NCBI GenBank assembly: GCA_905235745.1
Contig: CAJOMN010000018.1
Location: 1-37,536 of the forward strand
Length of the DNA: 37,536 nucleotides
Direction: 5' to 3'
Source: an uncultured Lachnospiraceae bacterium
GTDB lineage: Bacteria > Bacillota > Clostridia > Lachnospirales > Lachnospiraceae
Both the position numbers and the translations under genes were made by a program. This document shows positions 25,819-33,278 of this stretch, piece after piece (position 1 is the stretch's first letter; every line of letters begins with the position of its first letter). The notes under the pieces were generated by a model. It saw nothing but the letters and a program-made list of their open reading frames with translations. It did no database searches and had not been told where the DNA came from.

Positions 25819-26619
25819 ATGAAGCAAAGGATATTGATAGAAGTTGCATATGACGGGACCGGTTACAGCGGATGGCAGTACCAGCCGGGAAAGCCTACGA
25901 TAGAAGGCGTGTTAAATGCCGAACTGTCACGGCTTCTTGGCGAGGATATTAAGGTGATCGGGGCGTCAAGAACCGATGCCGGGGTTCATGCGGAGGGCGC
26001 GATAGCCGTATTCGATACCGCATCGCCTATCCCTGGCGACAAGTTTTCATATGCGCTCAATCAGAGCCTTCCGGATGACATAGTGGTCAGACGGTCGGAA
26101 AAGGTCGCGGATGATTTTCACCCCAGGCGCGTGAACTGCCGCAAGACATACAGGTACAGCATCTGGCACGACCGTTTTCCGATGCCGGTAAACAGCAGAT
26201 ACACATACTGGGTGTATACCGGGCTTGATATCGATGCGATGAGGCAGGCGGCGGGATATTTTACCGGAGAGCATGATTTTGCGGGATTTTGCAGTGCATC
26301 GACGGATGCGGCATCAACGATAAGGACCGTGTACGATATCAGGGTCGAGAATCCTGATAAGCCCAGGGAAGACGGGCGTTATCACGGCCGGATAGATATT
26401 TTTGTTACCGGGAACGGTTTCCTGTATAATATGGTCAGGATCATAGCCGGAACGCTTACGGAGGTCGGAGAGGGCAGGATCGCACCGGACGAGATCCCGT
26501 CTATCATCGAATCCCGTGACAGGTCAAGAGCAGGCAGAACAGCTCCGGCTAAGGGTCTGACCCTTATTGGATATGAATTCTCCGGGGATGATCGCGAAGA
26601 GGGCCTTAGCATTGGATGA
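25819..26619 (+). CDS. truA: tRNA pseudouridine synthase A
   Basis: Enzyme of 266 residues that converts U38-U40 in tRNA anticodon stems to pseudouridine. The catalytic Asp53 lies in RTDAGVHAEG (51-60). FHPRRVNCRKTYRY and the C-terminal FLYNMVRIIAGTL are typical of TruA. In many Firmicutes it is followed by rplM-rpsI; here it is followed by the VWA-MoxR-LRR unit, whose first gene overlaps its 3' end. Confidence 0.95.
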   Translation: MKQRILIEVAYDGTGYSGWQYQPGKPTIEGVLNAELSRLLGEDIKVIGASRTDAGVHAEGAIAVFDTASPIPGDKFSYALNQSLPDDIVVRRSEKVADDFHPRRVNCRKTYRYSIWHDRFPMPVNSRYTYWVYTGLDIDAMRQAAGYFTGEHDFAGFCSASTDAASTIRTVYDIRVENPDKPREDGRYHGRIDIFVTGNGFLYNMVRIIAGTLTEVGEGRIAPDEIPSIIESRDRSRAGRTAPAKGLTLIGYEFSGDDREEGLSIG

Positions 26620-27886
26620 TACGCTTGGCAGCCGGATATCGGAACTTGCAAAGAAGGTGCTGGATCTTGCGAGGGACAGTATAGTCGTAAAATACCGGTT
26701 CTTTGATAAAGCGCTGGCTAACCTGAAGCTAACGGAAGACAGATCGGCTGCGGCATATGTGAGCGCTGCAGGGGGCCTTACGTATAATCCGCAAAGACTT
26801 CTGGAAGATTATATGGAAGATTCCGGTTTTGCGGTAAGACTCCTTCTTCACGTCATATTTCACAATATTTTCCTGCACTATTCAAGGAAGGATATAGCAA
26901 ACAGCGAATACTGGGACATAGCGTGCGATATAGCGGTTGAAAACACCATTCTCGCAATGGACAGCGGATATGAAAAGCTTAGCGACACACAAGTGCAGAA
27001 TGTAATCGCAAAATTAAGCAAATGGGTGCCAAGGCTTACGGCTGAGTGTCTGTACAGGGAATTCATGGTCGGAGGCATATCGGCAGATTCGGCAAGGGAA
27101 TACGCCCGTTTGTTCTCGCCCGATGTCCATTACAAGGCAACGGATGACGCCGATGATGAGATAATGATACTGCAGGACGACTGGGAGCGTATCGCAAGAC
27201 GCGTATCGGCTGAGCTTAAGTCTTTTTCAAAGGATGTAAAGGGGAAAGACGCGATCCTCATCAATATCAGCGAGGGCACGGGAAAATCATACGACTACGA
27301 CGACATTATCAGGCGGTTTGCGGTAATGTCGGAGGAGATAAAGGTAAGTCCCGATGAGTTCGACTATGTCTATTATACATACGGACTTGCCACTTATAAG
27401 AATATGCCGCTCATAGAGCCTCTTGAATACACAGATGAGAAGAGAGTCAAAGATTTTGTCATTGCGATCGATACATCCGCTTCGGTAAAGGGCAGGCTTG
27501 TACAGGGATTTCTTGAGAAGACATATGATCTGCTGATGCAGTCATCTTCCTTTTCCGAGACAATGAATGTGCGTATAATACAGTGTGACAGCGAGGTTAC
27601 GAGCGATACGCCCATAACGGGCAGAAGCGATATCGCACGTATAGCGGGGAGCCTTGCGGTCAGGGGATTCGGTGCGACGGATTTCAGGCCGGTATTTGAT
27701 TACGTGAACCGTCTTATCGACAACAGGGAGTTCTCGAACCTGAAAGGCATGATATATTTTACCGACGGGTATGGTATATACCCTCAGGAGCCTCCCGGAT
27801 ATGACTGCATGTTTGTATTTGACGGCAATGACGATTACAGACCGCCCGTTCCCGCATGGGCGATCAAGGTCTGCCTGGATGTGTGA
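26588..27886 (+). CDS. VWA-like / DUF2201-type putative metallopeptidase
   Basis: Protein of about 432 residues. The N-terminal part resembles the putative metallopeptidase domain of DUF2201 proteins, with HVIFH at about 88-92 and further acidic residues in WDIACDIAVEN. The C-terminal part is a von Willebrand factor A-like domain with a MIDAS motif D-T-S-A-S at about 295-299, a later TD in GATDFRP and DG in YFTDGYG, consistent with a bound divalent metal. Start choice is uncertain: ATG at 26588 overlaps truA by 32 bp, while TTG at 26612 has GAGGG about 8 nt upstream. It precedes a MoxR ATPase by 6 bp; such pairs often act as chaperone-like assembly machines, here of unknown target. Confidence 0.75.
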   Translation: MIAKRALALDDTLGSRISELAKKVLDLARDSIVVKYRFFDKALANLKLTEDRSAAAYVSAAGGLTYNPQRLLEDYMEDSGFAVRLLLHVIFHNIFLHYSRKDIANSEYWDIACDIAVENTILAMDSGYEKLSDTQVQNVIAKLSKWVPRLTAECLYREFMVGGISADSAREYARLFSPDVHYKATDDADDEIMILQDDWERIARRVSAELKSFSKDVKGKDAILINISEGTGKSYDYDDIIRRFAVMSEEIKVSPDEFDYVYYTYGLATYKNMPLIEPLEYTDEKRVKDFVIAIDTSASVKGRLVQGFLEKTYDLLMQSSSFSETMNVRIIQCDSEVTSDTPITGRSDIARIAGSLAVRGFGATDFRPVFDYVNRLIDNREFSNLKGMIYFTDGYGIYPQEPPGYDCMFVFDGNDDYRPPVPAWAIKVCLDV

Positions 27887-27892
27887 ACTGCC

Positions 27893-29380
27893 ATGAATAT
27901 TAAAGAAGCGAAAAACTACATTAAGGATACGATAACCGCTTATCTTAAGAGGGACGAGTTCGGCGATTACAGGATACCTGTTGAAAAACAAAGACCGATA
28001 TTCCTCGTGGGAGCGCCCGGGATCGGCAAGACTGCAATAATGAGCCAGATAGCAAGCGAACTCGATATTGCACTTGTGAGTTACTCGATGACCCACCATA
28101 CGAGACAGTCTGCCCTGGGTCTTCCGTATATCTGTGAAAAAACCTACAAAGACGTTACGGTCAGCGTATCGGAATATACTATGAGCGAGATAATTGCGAG
28201 TGTATACGATACTATGGAAGAATCCGGCGCGGATGAAGGAATACTGTTCCTTGATGAGATCAACTGCGTATCGGAGACACTCTATCCTTCGATGCTGCAG
28301 TTCCTTCAGTACAAAGTGTTCGGAAAGCATTCGGTTCCCGAAGGCTGGGTGATCGTTACGGCAGGAAATCCCCCCGAGTATAACAGGGCGGTAAGAGAGT
28401 TTGATGTCGTGACTCTTGACAGGCTCAAGGTGATCCATGTGGAGGCGGACTACCCGGCGTGGAGAAGCTATGCCGCCCGAGCAGGGATACACGGAGCCGT
28501 AACGGGTTTCCTTGAGAGCAACAGGGACTGCTTCTACAAGGTTGAGACTACCGCGTACGGAAAGAACTACGTGACAGCGCGCGGCTGGGAAGACCTGTCT
28601 GATATGATCAAGCTCTATGAGGAAGACGATAAAGACGTAAATGACAGCCTTATCGGTCAATACATCACGGATGAGAATACTATAAAAGAATTCTCCGCAT
28701 ATTATGATCTGTATAACAAATATAAGAAACAGTATGACGTCGAGGCGGTATTTGCCGCTACGCTTTCCGACAGTACTGTAAAGGCAGCCTCCCAGGCGCC
28801 GGTGGATGAGAGACTGGCTCTTACAGGGCTGCTTGCGGATACGGTAAAGAGCGAGATATGCGATATACTGTCCGTTCATCATATGCTGTCATCGATAAGA
28901 CCCGGGATAAAAGCAGCTGCCGATGCCGCGGATTCCCGTGAGGCTGCGAAGAAGATAAGAGGGCTTGCCGATGCCGCAGCAACATCGATCACGCTAAGAT
29001 CAAGAGCGGGGTCGTTATCTGCGGATGAGAGGACAAGGAATAAGCGCATAATCAGATTCTGCACGGATGCGGCGTCCCGCGTTGAGTGCGGCGAGAACAT
29101 CAGGGATATATATAACGCCGCGATCAATGCACTCCGGCAGGATGTAGACAGGGAACACGGCAGGATAGATAACCTGTTTGACGGCATGGCAAAGATGTTC
29201 GGGGAAGACGGGAATGAAATGCTCGCGCTTGTAACCGAATTGACATTGTCGGATACTGCGGGAGAATTTCTGTATGAATTCGGATCCGGATCGTACGAGA
29301 AGTATTCAAACGTGCTGAAGGTAGGAGACAGGGCAGAGAATCTGCGAAGAGAGATAGCGGAGCTTGAAGAGTTGTCATGA
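27893..29380 (+). CDS. MoxR-family AAA+ ATPase
   Basis: Protein of 495 residues with an N-terminal AAA+ module: Walker A GAPGIGKTA (40-48), Walker B ILFLDEIN (117-124), and sensor 1 in VTAGNPPEYN, as in MoxR/RavA ATPases. The C-terminal half, about 170 residues beyond the lid, is helical, rich in Ala, Asp and Arg, and not recognised. MoxR ATPases typically work with VWA proteins to remodel or metallate partners, and the gene directly upstream encodes such a protein. It overlaps the LRR gene by 4 bp (ATGA). The SD is weak. Confidence 0.85.
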   Translation: MNIKEAKNYIKDTITAYLKRDEFGDYRIPVEKQRPIFLVGAPGIGKTAIMSQIASELDIALVSYSMTHHTRQSALGLPYICEKTYKDVTVSVSEYTMSEIIASVYDTMEESGADEGILFLDEINCVSETLYPSMLQFLQYKVFGKHSVPEGWVIVTAGNPPEYNRAVREFDVVTLDRLKVIHVEADYPAWRSYAARAGIHGAVTGFLESNRDCFYKVETTAYGKNYVTARGWEDLSDMIKLYEEDDKDVNDSLIGQYITDENTIKEFSAYYDLYNKYKKQYDVEAVFAATLSDSTVKAASQAPVDERLALTGLLADTVKSEICDILSVHHMLSSIRPGIKAAADAADSREAAKKIRGLADAAATSITLRSRAGSLSADERTRNKRIIRFCTDAASRVECGENIRDIYNAAINALRQDVDREHGRIDNLFDGMAKMFGEDGNEMLALVTELTLSDTAGEFLYEFGSGSYEKYSNVLKVGDRAENLRREIAELEELS

Positions 29381-30189
29381 ACGACGGACGATGCGAGATA
29401 TATGGCAGCCGGATCGAAAGCAGGGCGTACCTGTCGTCCAAGGACATCAGGAATGTCGTGATAGGAGCCGGTATCGAACATATCGGTGACTGGGCATTTG
29501 CTAAATGCTCCAATCTCATGACCGTATCGTTCGCGGGTGATCATCGCCCGGGGCTGTTCGGCAAGGATGTCTTCATGGGATGCGCCCGTCTTGGCAGCAT
29601 ATCGTTTCGCGACACGGATGATGTAACTGCCGCGCTGCTGGCTATTTGTACGAACAAGATGTACTGCGACCATCTCCTGCGCGCCGAAGATGTCGGTCAG
29701 AAGAGCTGGTACGGGAAGTGGGATATCCGCCTCGTGACAGAGCTTAAGAGCGATGATGCCGAGGCAAGGATGAGCGCGGCGCTCTGCGGGGAAGAGGATA
29801 TTTCCTATGACGGTATCGGTTCCGTGGACGGTGAACTGCCGGGCGAGACGGACGACTATGTCAGGCAGGAAGAATACAGAAAATGCTCACTGTGCTATAC
29901 GCGGCTGTTATACAATAAGTATCTTTCAGACGCGACAAGGGGCATCATCGAAGATCATCTGAGGGCGAACAGTTTCGGAAGCGGAAACAGTGCCGCGTTC
30001 TATTCTCTGTTTGACGATGAGGCCAATACCACTTCGTATATGCGCATATATCTTGATACCGTAAGGCATGATAAGTGCACTCTTAAGAAGCTTATCGAAG
30101 CTGTTCCATTCGATAAGGTTGATGCGAGGTCATATCTCATAAGGCAGTCGGACGGTGGAAGCGATAAGATTTCGGAGCTGCTGCTGTAA
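29377..30189 (+). CDS. Leucine-rich repeat (BspA-type) protein of the MoxR unit
   Basis: Protein of 270 residues with one or two BspA-like leucine-rich repeats at about 22-78, seen in IEHIGDWAFAKCSNLMTVSF and VFMGCARLGSISF. The remaining 190 residues form a charged region with several Cys, likely helical, with no recognised domain. It has no signal peptide, so it is probably cytoplasmic, unlike most BspA-type proteins, which are secreted. It is translationally coupled to the MoxR gene, so it may serve as an adaptor or target-recognition subunit. That role is inferred only from context. Confidence 0.65.
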   Translation: MNDGRCEIYGSRIESRAYLSSKDIRNVVIGAGIEHIGDWAFAKCSNLMTVSFAGDHRPGLFGKDVFMGCARLGSISFRDTDDVTAALLAICTNKMYCDHLLRAEDVGQKSWYGKWDIRLVTELKSDDAEARMSAALCGEEDISYDGIGSVDGELPGETDDYVRQEEYRKCSLCYTRLLYNKYLSDATRGIIEDHLRANSFGSGNSAAFYSLFDDEANTTSYMRIYLDTVRHDKCTLKKLIEAVPFDKVDARSYLIRQSDGGSDKISELLL

Positions 30190-30262
30190 TATCGGAATGG
30201 ATCAGAAGAGAATATGCAGGAAGTGGAAGTAGAAAAATGTTCCCAAATATGGATTATCGTGT

Positions 30263-30290
30263 TTGCACGGGCGCAAATCCGTGCTATTAT
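30263..30290 (+). promoter_or_regulatory. galK promoter with spacer dyad
   Basis: TTGCAC (30263-30268) and TATTAT (30285-30290) are 16 bp apart. An inverted repeat, GCACGG-N8-CCGTGC (30265-30284), fills the spacer and overlaps the -35, a typical place for a repressor site. No terminator is seen between the LRR gene and this promoter. Confidence 0.5.
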
Positions 30291-30311
30291 TGTGATAAAT
30301 GTTAGGAAATG

Positions 30312-30343
30312 CATCAGTAATATACTGATGTTGATTACATCAA
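30312..30343 (+). promoter_or_regulatory. Tandem inverted repeats in the galK 5' region
   Basis: A perfect dyad CATCAGTA-ATA-TACTGATG (30312-30330) is directly followed by TTGAT-TAC-ATCAA (30331-30343). They lie downstream of the predicted start site and about 25-50 bp before the ATG. They may be operators for a sugar-responsive regulator or an mRNA stem. The regulator is not identified. Confidence 0.4.
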
Positions 30344-30365
30344 ATATACGGAAACGGAGAGGGCT

Positions 30366-31661
30366 ATGGATATTAACAATTTTATCGAATCGGGCAGACT
30401 GGAAGAAATATACGGACATGACCCCGAACTTATAGCGTATCAGAAGGAGCGTTACAGGAAGGCCTGTGATTCATATGAGGAGCATTTCGGCAAGACGGAT
30501 GATCTTCATGCCTTTTCCGCTTCGGGACGTTCCGAAATAGGCGGCAATCATACCGATCATCAGCGCGGGCAGGTTCTTGCGGCATCACTTCATATTGATT
30601 CGCTTGCTTTTGCGGCGCCTGTTCCGGGAAGTATCGTCACGCTATATTCGGAAGGGTACGAAACCTACACGGTCGATATATCCGATCTCGAGGTCAAGGA
30701 TTCGGAGACGGGCAAGACCGCATCGCTCATACGGGGAGTTGCGGCGGGCTTTGCGAAAAAGGGTCTTAAGACCGGCGGGTTTAACGCCTACGTTACAAGC
30801 GACGTTATCGGAGGCTCGGGATTGTCATCTTCGGCTTCGTTCGAAGCACTTGTCGGCGAGATATTGTCGGGACTGTACAACGACGGCGGGGTTTCGACCG
30901 TCGATATAGCCAAGATAGGCCAGTATGCTGAAAATCAATATCTCGGGAAACCTTGCGGTCTCATGGATCAGATGGCATGCAGTGTCGGAGGTTTTGTGCA
31001 TATTGATTTTGCCAGGAATAATGATATGGATCCGCTCCTCGATGATTCCTATCCGAAGTATGAAAGGATTGATTTTGATCCCGAGGATTACGGTTATTAT
31101 CTTATAATCACGGACACCAAGGCATCCCATGCCGATCTTACCGATGAATATGCTGCCATTCCGCAGGAGATGAAGGATGTTGCGGCATATTTCGGCAAGG
31201 AAGTGCTCTCGGAAGTGTCCGAAGATGAATTTATCAGGCTACTGCCGGATATAAGGAAGAAGACCGGAGACCGGGCGGTAGTCCGCGCGATCCATTATTT
31301 TGAAGAGAACAAGCGCGTTGTTGAGGAAGCGAAAGCGCTTGCCGCCGATGATTTTCAGAGCTTTTTGGGAATATTTAACAATTCGGCGAAATCTTCATTC
31401 CAGTATCTTCAGAACATATACTCGGTCAAATCCGTTAATCTGCAGAGCATGTCGGTAGCTCTTGCGCTGAGCGATGTTGTCCTTAATCAGCACGATAAAG
31501 GATGCGCGAGAGTGCACGGAGGTGGATTTGCCGGAACGATACAGGCATTCGTCAGAAAAGAATATGCGGACGAGTATATACAGGCAATGACCGCTCTGCT
31601 CGGAGAGGGTTCTTCGAAGAAATATTCGATAAGAAAATACGGATGCGTCCAGGTATTCTGA
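30366..31661 (+). CDS. galK: Galactokinase
   Basis: GHMP-family kinase of 431 residues that phosphorylates galactose to galactose-1-phosphate in the Leloir pathway. The substrate motif GRSEIGGNHTDHQRG is at 54-68, the ATP-binding motif GGSGLSSSAS at 149-158, the catalytic Asp is in GLMDQ (198-202), and motif III is near the C-terminus (RVHGGGFAGTIQAF). The protein is longer than the E. coli enzyme by about 45 residues at the N-terminus. galT follows after 31 bp; galE is not in the window. Confidence 0.94.
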   Translation: MDINNFIESGRLEEIYGHDPELIAYQKERYRKACDSYEEHFGKTDDLHAFSASGRSEIGGNHTDHQRGQVLAASLHIDSLAFAAPVPGSIVTLYSEGYETYTVDISDLEVKDSETGKTASLIRGVAAGFAKKGLKTGGFNAYVTSDVIGGSGLSSSASFEALVGEILSGLYNDGGVSTVDIAKIGQYAENQYLGKPCGLMDQMACSVGGFVHIDFARNNDMDPLLDDSYPKYERIDFDPEDYGYYLIITDTKASHADLTDEYAAIPQEMKDVAAYFGKEVLSEVSEDEFIRLLPDIRKKTGDRAVVRAIHYFEENKRVVEEAKALAADDFQSFLGIFNNSAKSSFQYLQNIYSVKSVNLQSMSVALALSDVVLNQHDKGCARVHGGGFAGTIQAFVRKEYADEYIQAMTALLGEGSSKKYSIRKYGCVQVF

Positions 31662-31692
31662 GCATATCCCGAAACATACAAGGAGAAGACCG

Positions 31693-33261
31693 ATGGGTGA
31701 TGTGAATAATATTTCTGATCTGATAAGCGAGCTTGTTACATACGGGATCAATACCCGGCTCATTAAGAAGGACGACAGGATATACTGTGAGAACAGACTT
31801 CTCGAACTGTTCGGAGAGGCTGAATACAAGCCGGAGAACACATCCCGGAAGACAAGGGAGCTTCATAATATTCTTGAGGATATGACCGAATACGCCCTTA
31901 GCAGGAATATTCTGGCAAGCGACACGATAACAAACAGGGATCTGTTCGATACGAAGATCATGGGGCTGATAACGCCTCCCCCGTCGGCAGTCCGTAAGAA
32001 ATTCGCGAAGAAATACAAGGTGTCACCCGCGGAAGCGACCGATTACTATTACGGTTTTTCAAAGGCGACGAACTATATAAGGGTCGACCGTATTCAAAAA
32101 GACATTAAGTGGAAGGCAGCATCCCCCTTTGGAGATCTTGATATCACGATCAATCTGTCCAAGCCCGAGAAGGACCCGAGGGATATTGCGAATGCGCTCA
32201 ATGCGCCCAAATCGGGGTATCCGCTCTGCCTGCTGTGTGCCGAGAACGAAGGATATGCGGGAACCCTTACACATCCCGCGAGACAAAATCATCGCGTAAT
32301 CCCCATCAAACTGTGCGGGGAGCCTTATTATCTCCAGTACAGCCCGTATGTATACTACAATGAACATTGTATAGTCTTCAATCAAAAACACACGCCTATG
32401 AAGATCGATGAGGATGCGTTTGCCAAGCTCCTTGATTTTATCCAGGCATTTCCGCATTACACGATAGGATCCAACGCTGATCTTCCGATAGTCGGCGGTT
32501 CCATACTGACCCACGATCATTTTCAGGGCGGGCGCTACGAATTTCCGATGATCCGCGCCTCATATACGAAGAAGTTCAGGCTGAAAGGCTATGATGACAT
32601 AGAGGCGGGTATAATCAACTGGCCGCTTTCCACCATAAGGCTTCGCAGCAAGAACATGGCGAAGCTTGTAAAGGCAAGTTCGATGATACTGGATAAGTGG
32701 AGAAAATACACGGATGAGAAGGCATTTATTTATGCCTATACATTTGAAGACGGAAATAAAACGCCTCATAATACGATCACACCCATTGCAAGGATGAGGG
32801 ACGGCCGTTACGAAATGGATCTCGTTCTTCGCAACAATATTACTACTGCCGAGCATCCTCTCGGAGTATATCATCCGCACAGTGAATACCATCATATCAA
32901 GAAGGAAAACATAGGTCTTATCGAGGTAATGGGTCTGGCCATTCTTCCGGCAAGACTGAAGGACGAGCTTGGCAGGATAGTGGAGATCATAGAGGATACC
33001 CTTAGGGATTATCCTGATGACGGTCAGGCGGCAGATGTTATCTCCTCAAAGGTATCCGGCGATGATAAGCTAAGTGTCCATGCGGCATGGATCGATGAAC
33101 TTGTTTCCGGAGATACAGGTAAGCTTCGCAATATCAATATAACAGACTATATACGTCAGGAGGTCGGCACTGTTTTCTCCCATGTACTCGAGGATGCAGG
33201 TGTATTTAAGCAGGATGATGAGGGCTATGCCGCTTTTGACAGATTTATAGACAGTCTGTGA
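31693..33261 (+). CDS. galT: UDP-glucose-hexose-1-phosphate uridylyltransferase, class II
   Basis: Protein of 522 residues, the long form of GalT found in Firmicutes, which transfers UMP between UDP-glucose and galactose-1-phosphate. The histidine-rich motif SILTHDHFQGG and the segment NHRVIPIKLCGEPYYLQYSPYVYY (only partly shown here by its first residues) identify class II rather than the histidine-triad-like class I. An SD AAGGAG is upstream. The stop overlaps the region just before feoB, only 17 bp away, so the iron transporter gene may be co-transcribed with gal genes. Confidence 0.93.
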   Translation: MGDVNNISDLISELVTYGINTRLIKKDDRIYCENRLLELFGEAEYKPENTSRKTRELHNILEDMTEYALSRNILASDTITNRDLFDTKIMGLITPPPSAVRKKFAKKYKVSPAEATDYYYGFSKATNYIRVDRIQKDIKWKAASPFGDLDITINLSKPEKDPRDIANALNAPKSGYPLCLLCAENEGYAGTLTHPARQNHRVIPIKLCGEPYYLQYSPYVYYNEHCIVFNQKHTPMKIDEDAFAKLLDFIQAFPHYTIGSNADLPIVGGSILTHDHFQGGRYEFPMIRASYTKKFRLKGYDDIEAGIINWPLSTIRLRSKNMAKLVKASSMILDKWRKYTDEKAFIYAYTFEDGNKTPHNTITPIARMRDGRYEMDLVLRNNITTAEHPLGVYHPHSEYHHIKKENIGLIEVMGLAILPARLKDELGRIVEIIEDTLRDYPDDGQAADVISSKVSGDDKLSVHAAWIDELVSGDTGKLRNINITDYIRQEVGTVFSHVLEDAGVFKQDDEGYAAFDRFIDSL

Positions 33262-33278
33262 ACAAAGGAGGAGCTGCA

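Noticed and set aside
27542-28882. Long minus-strand open frame of 446 codons opposite the VWA and MoxR genes
   Set aside because: It lies wholly opposite two genes with clear domain motifs, has low-complexity composition and no family resemblance; it is a shadow of biased codon use.
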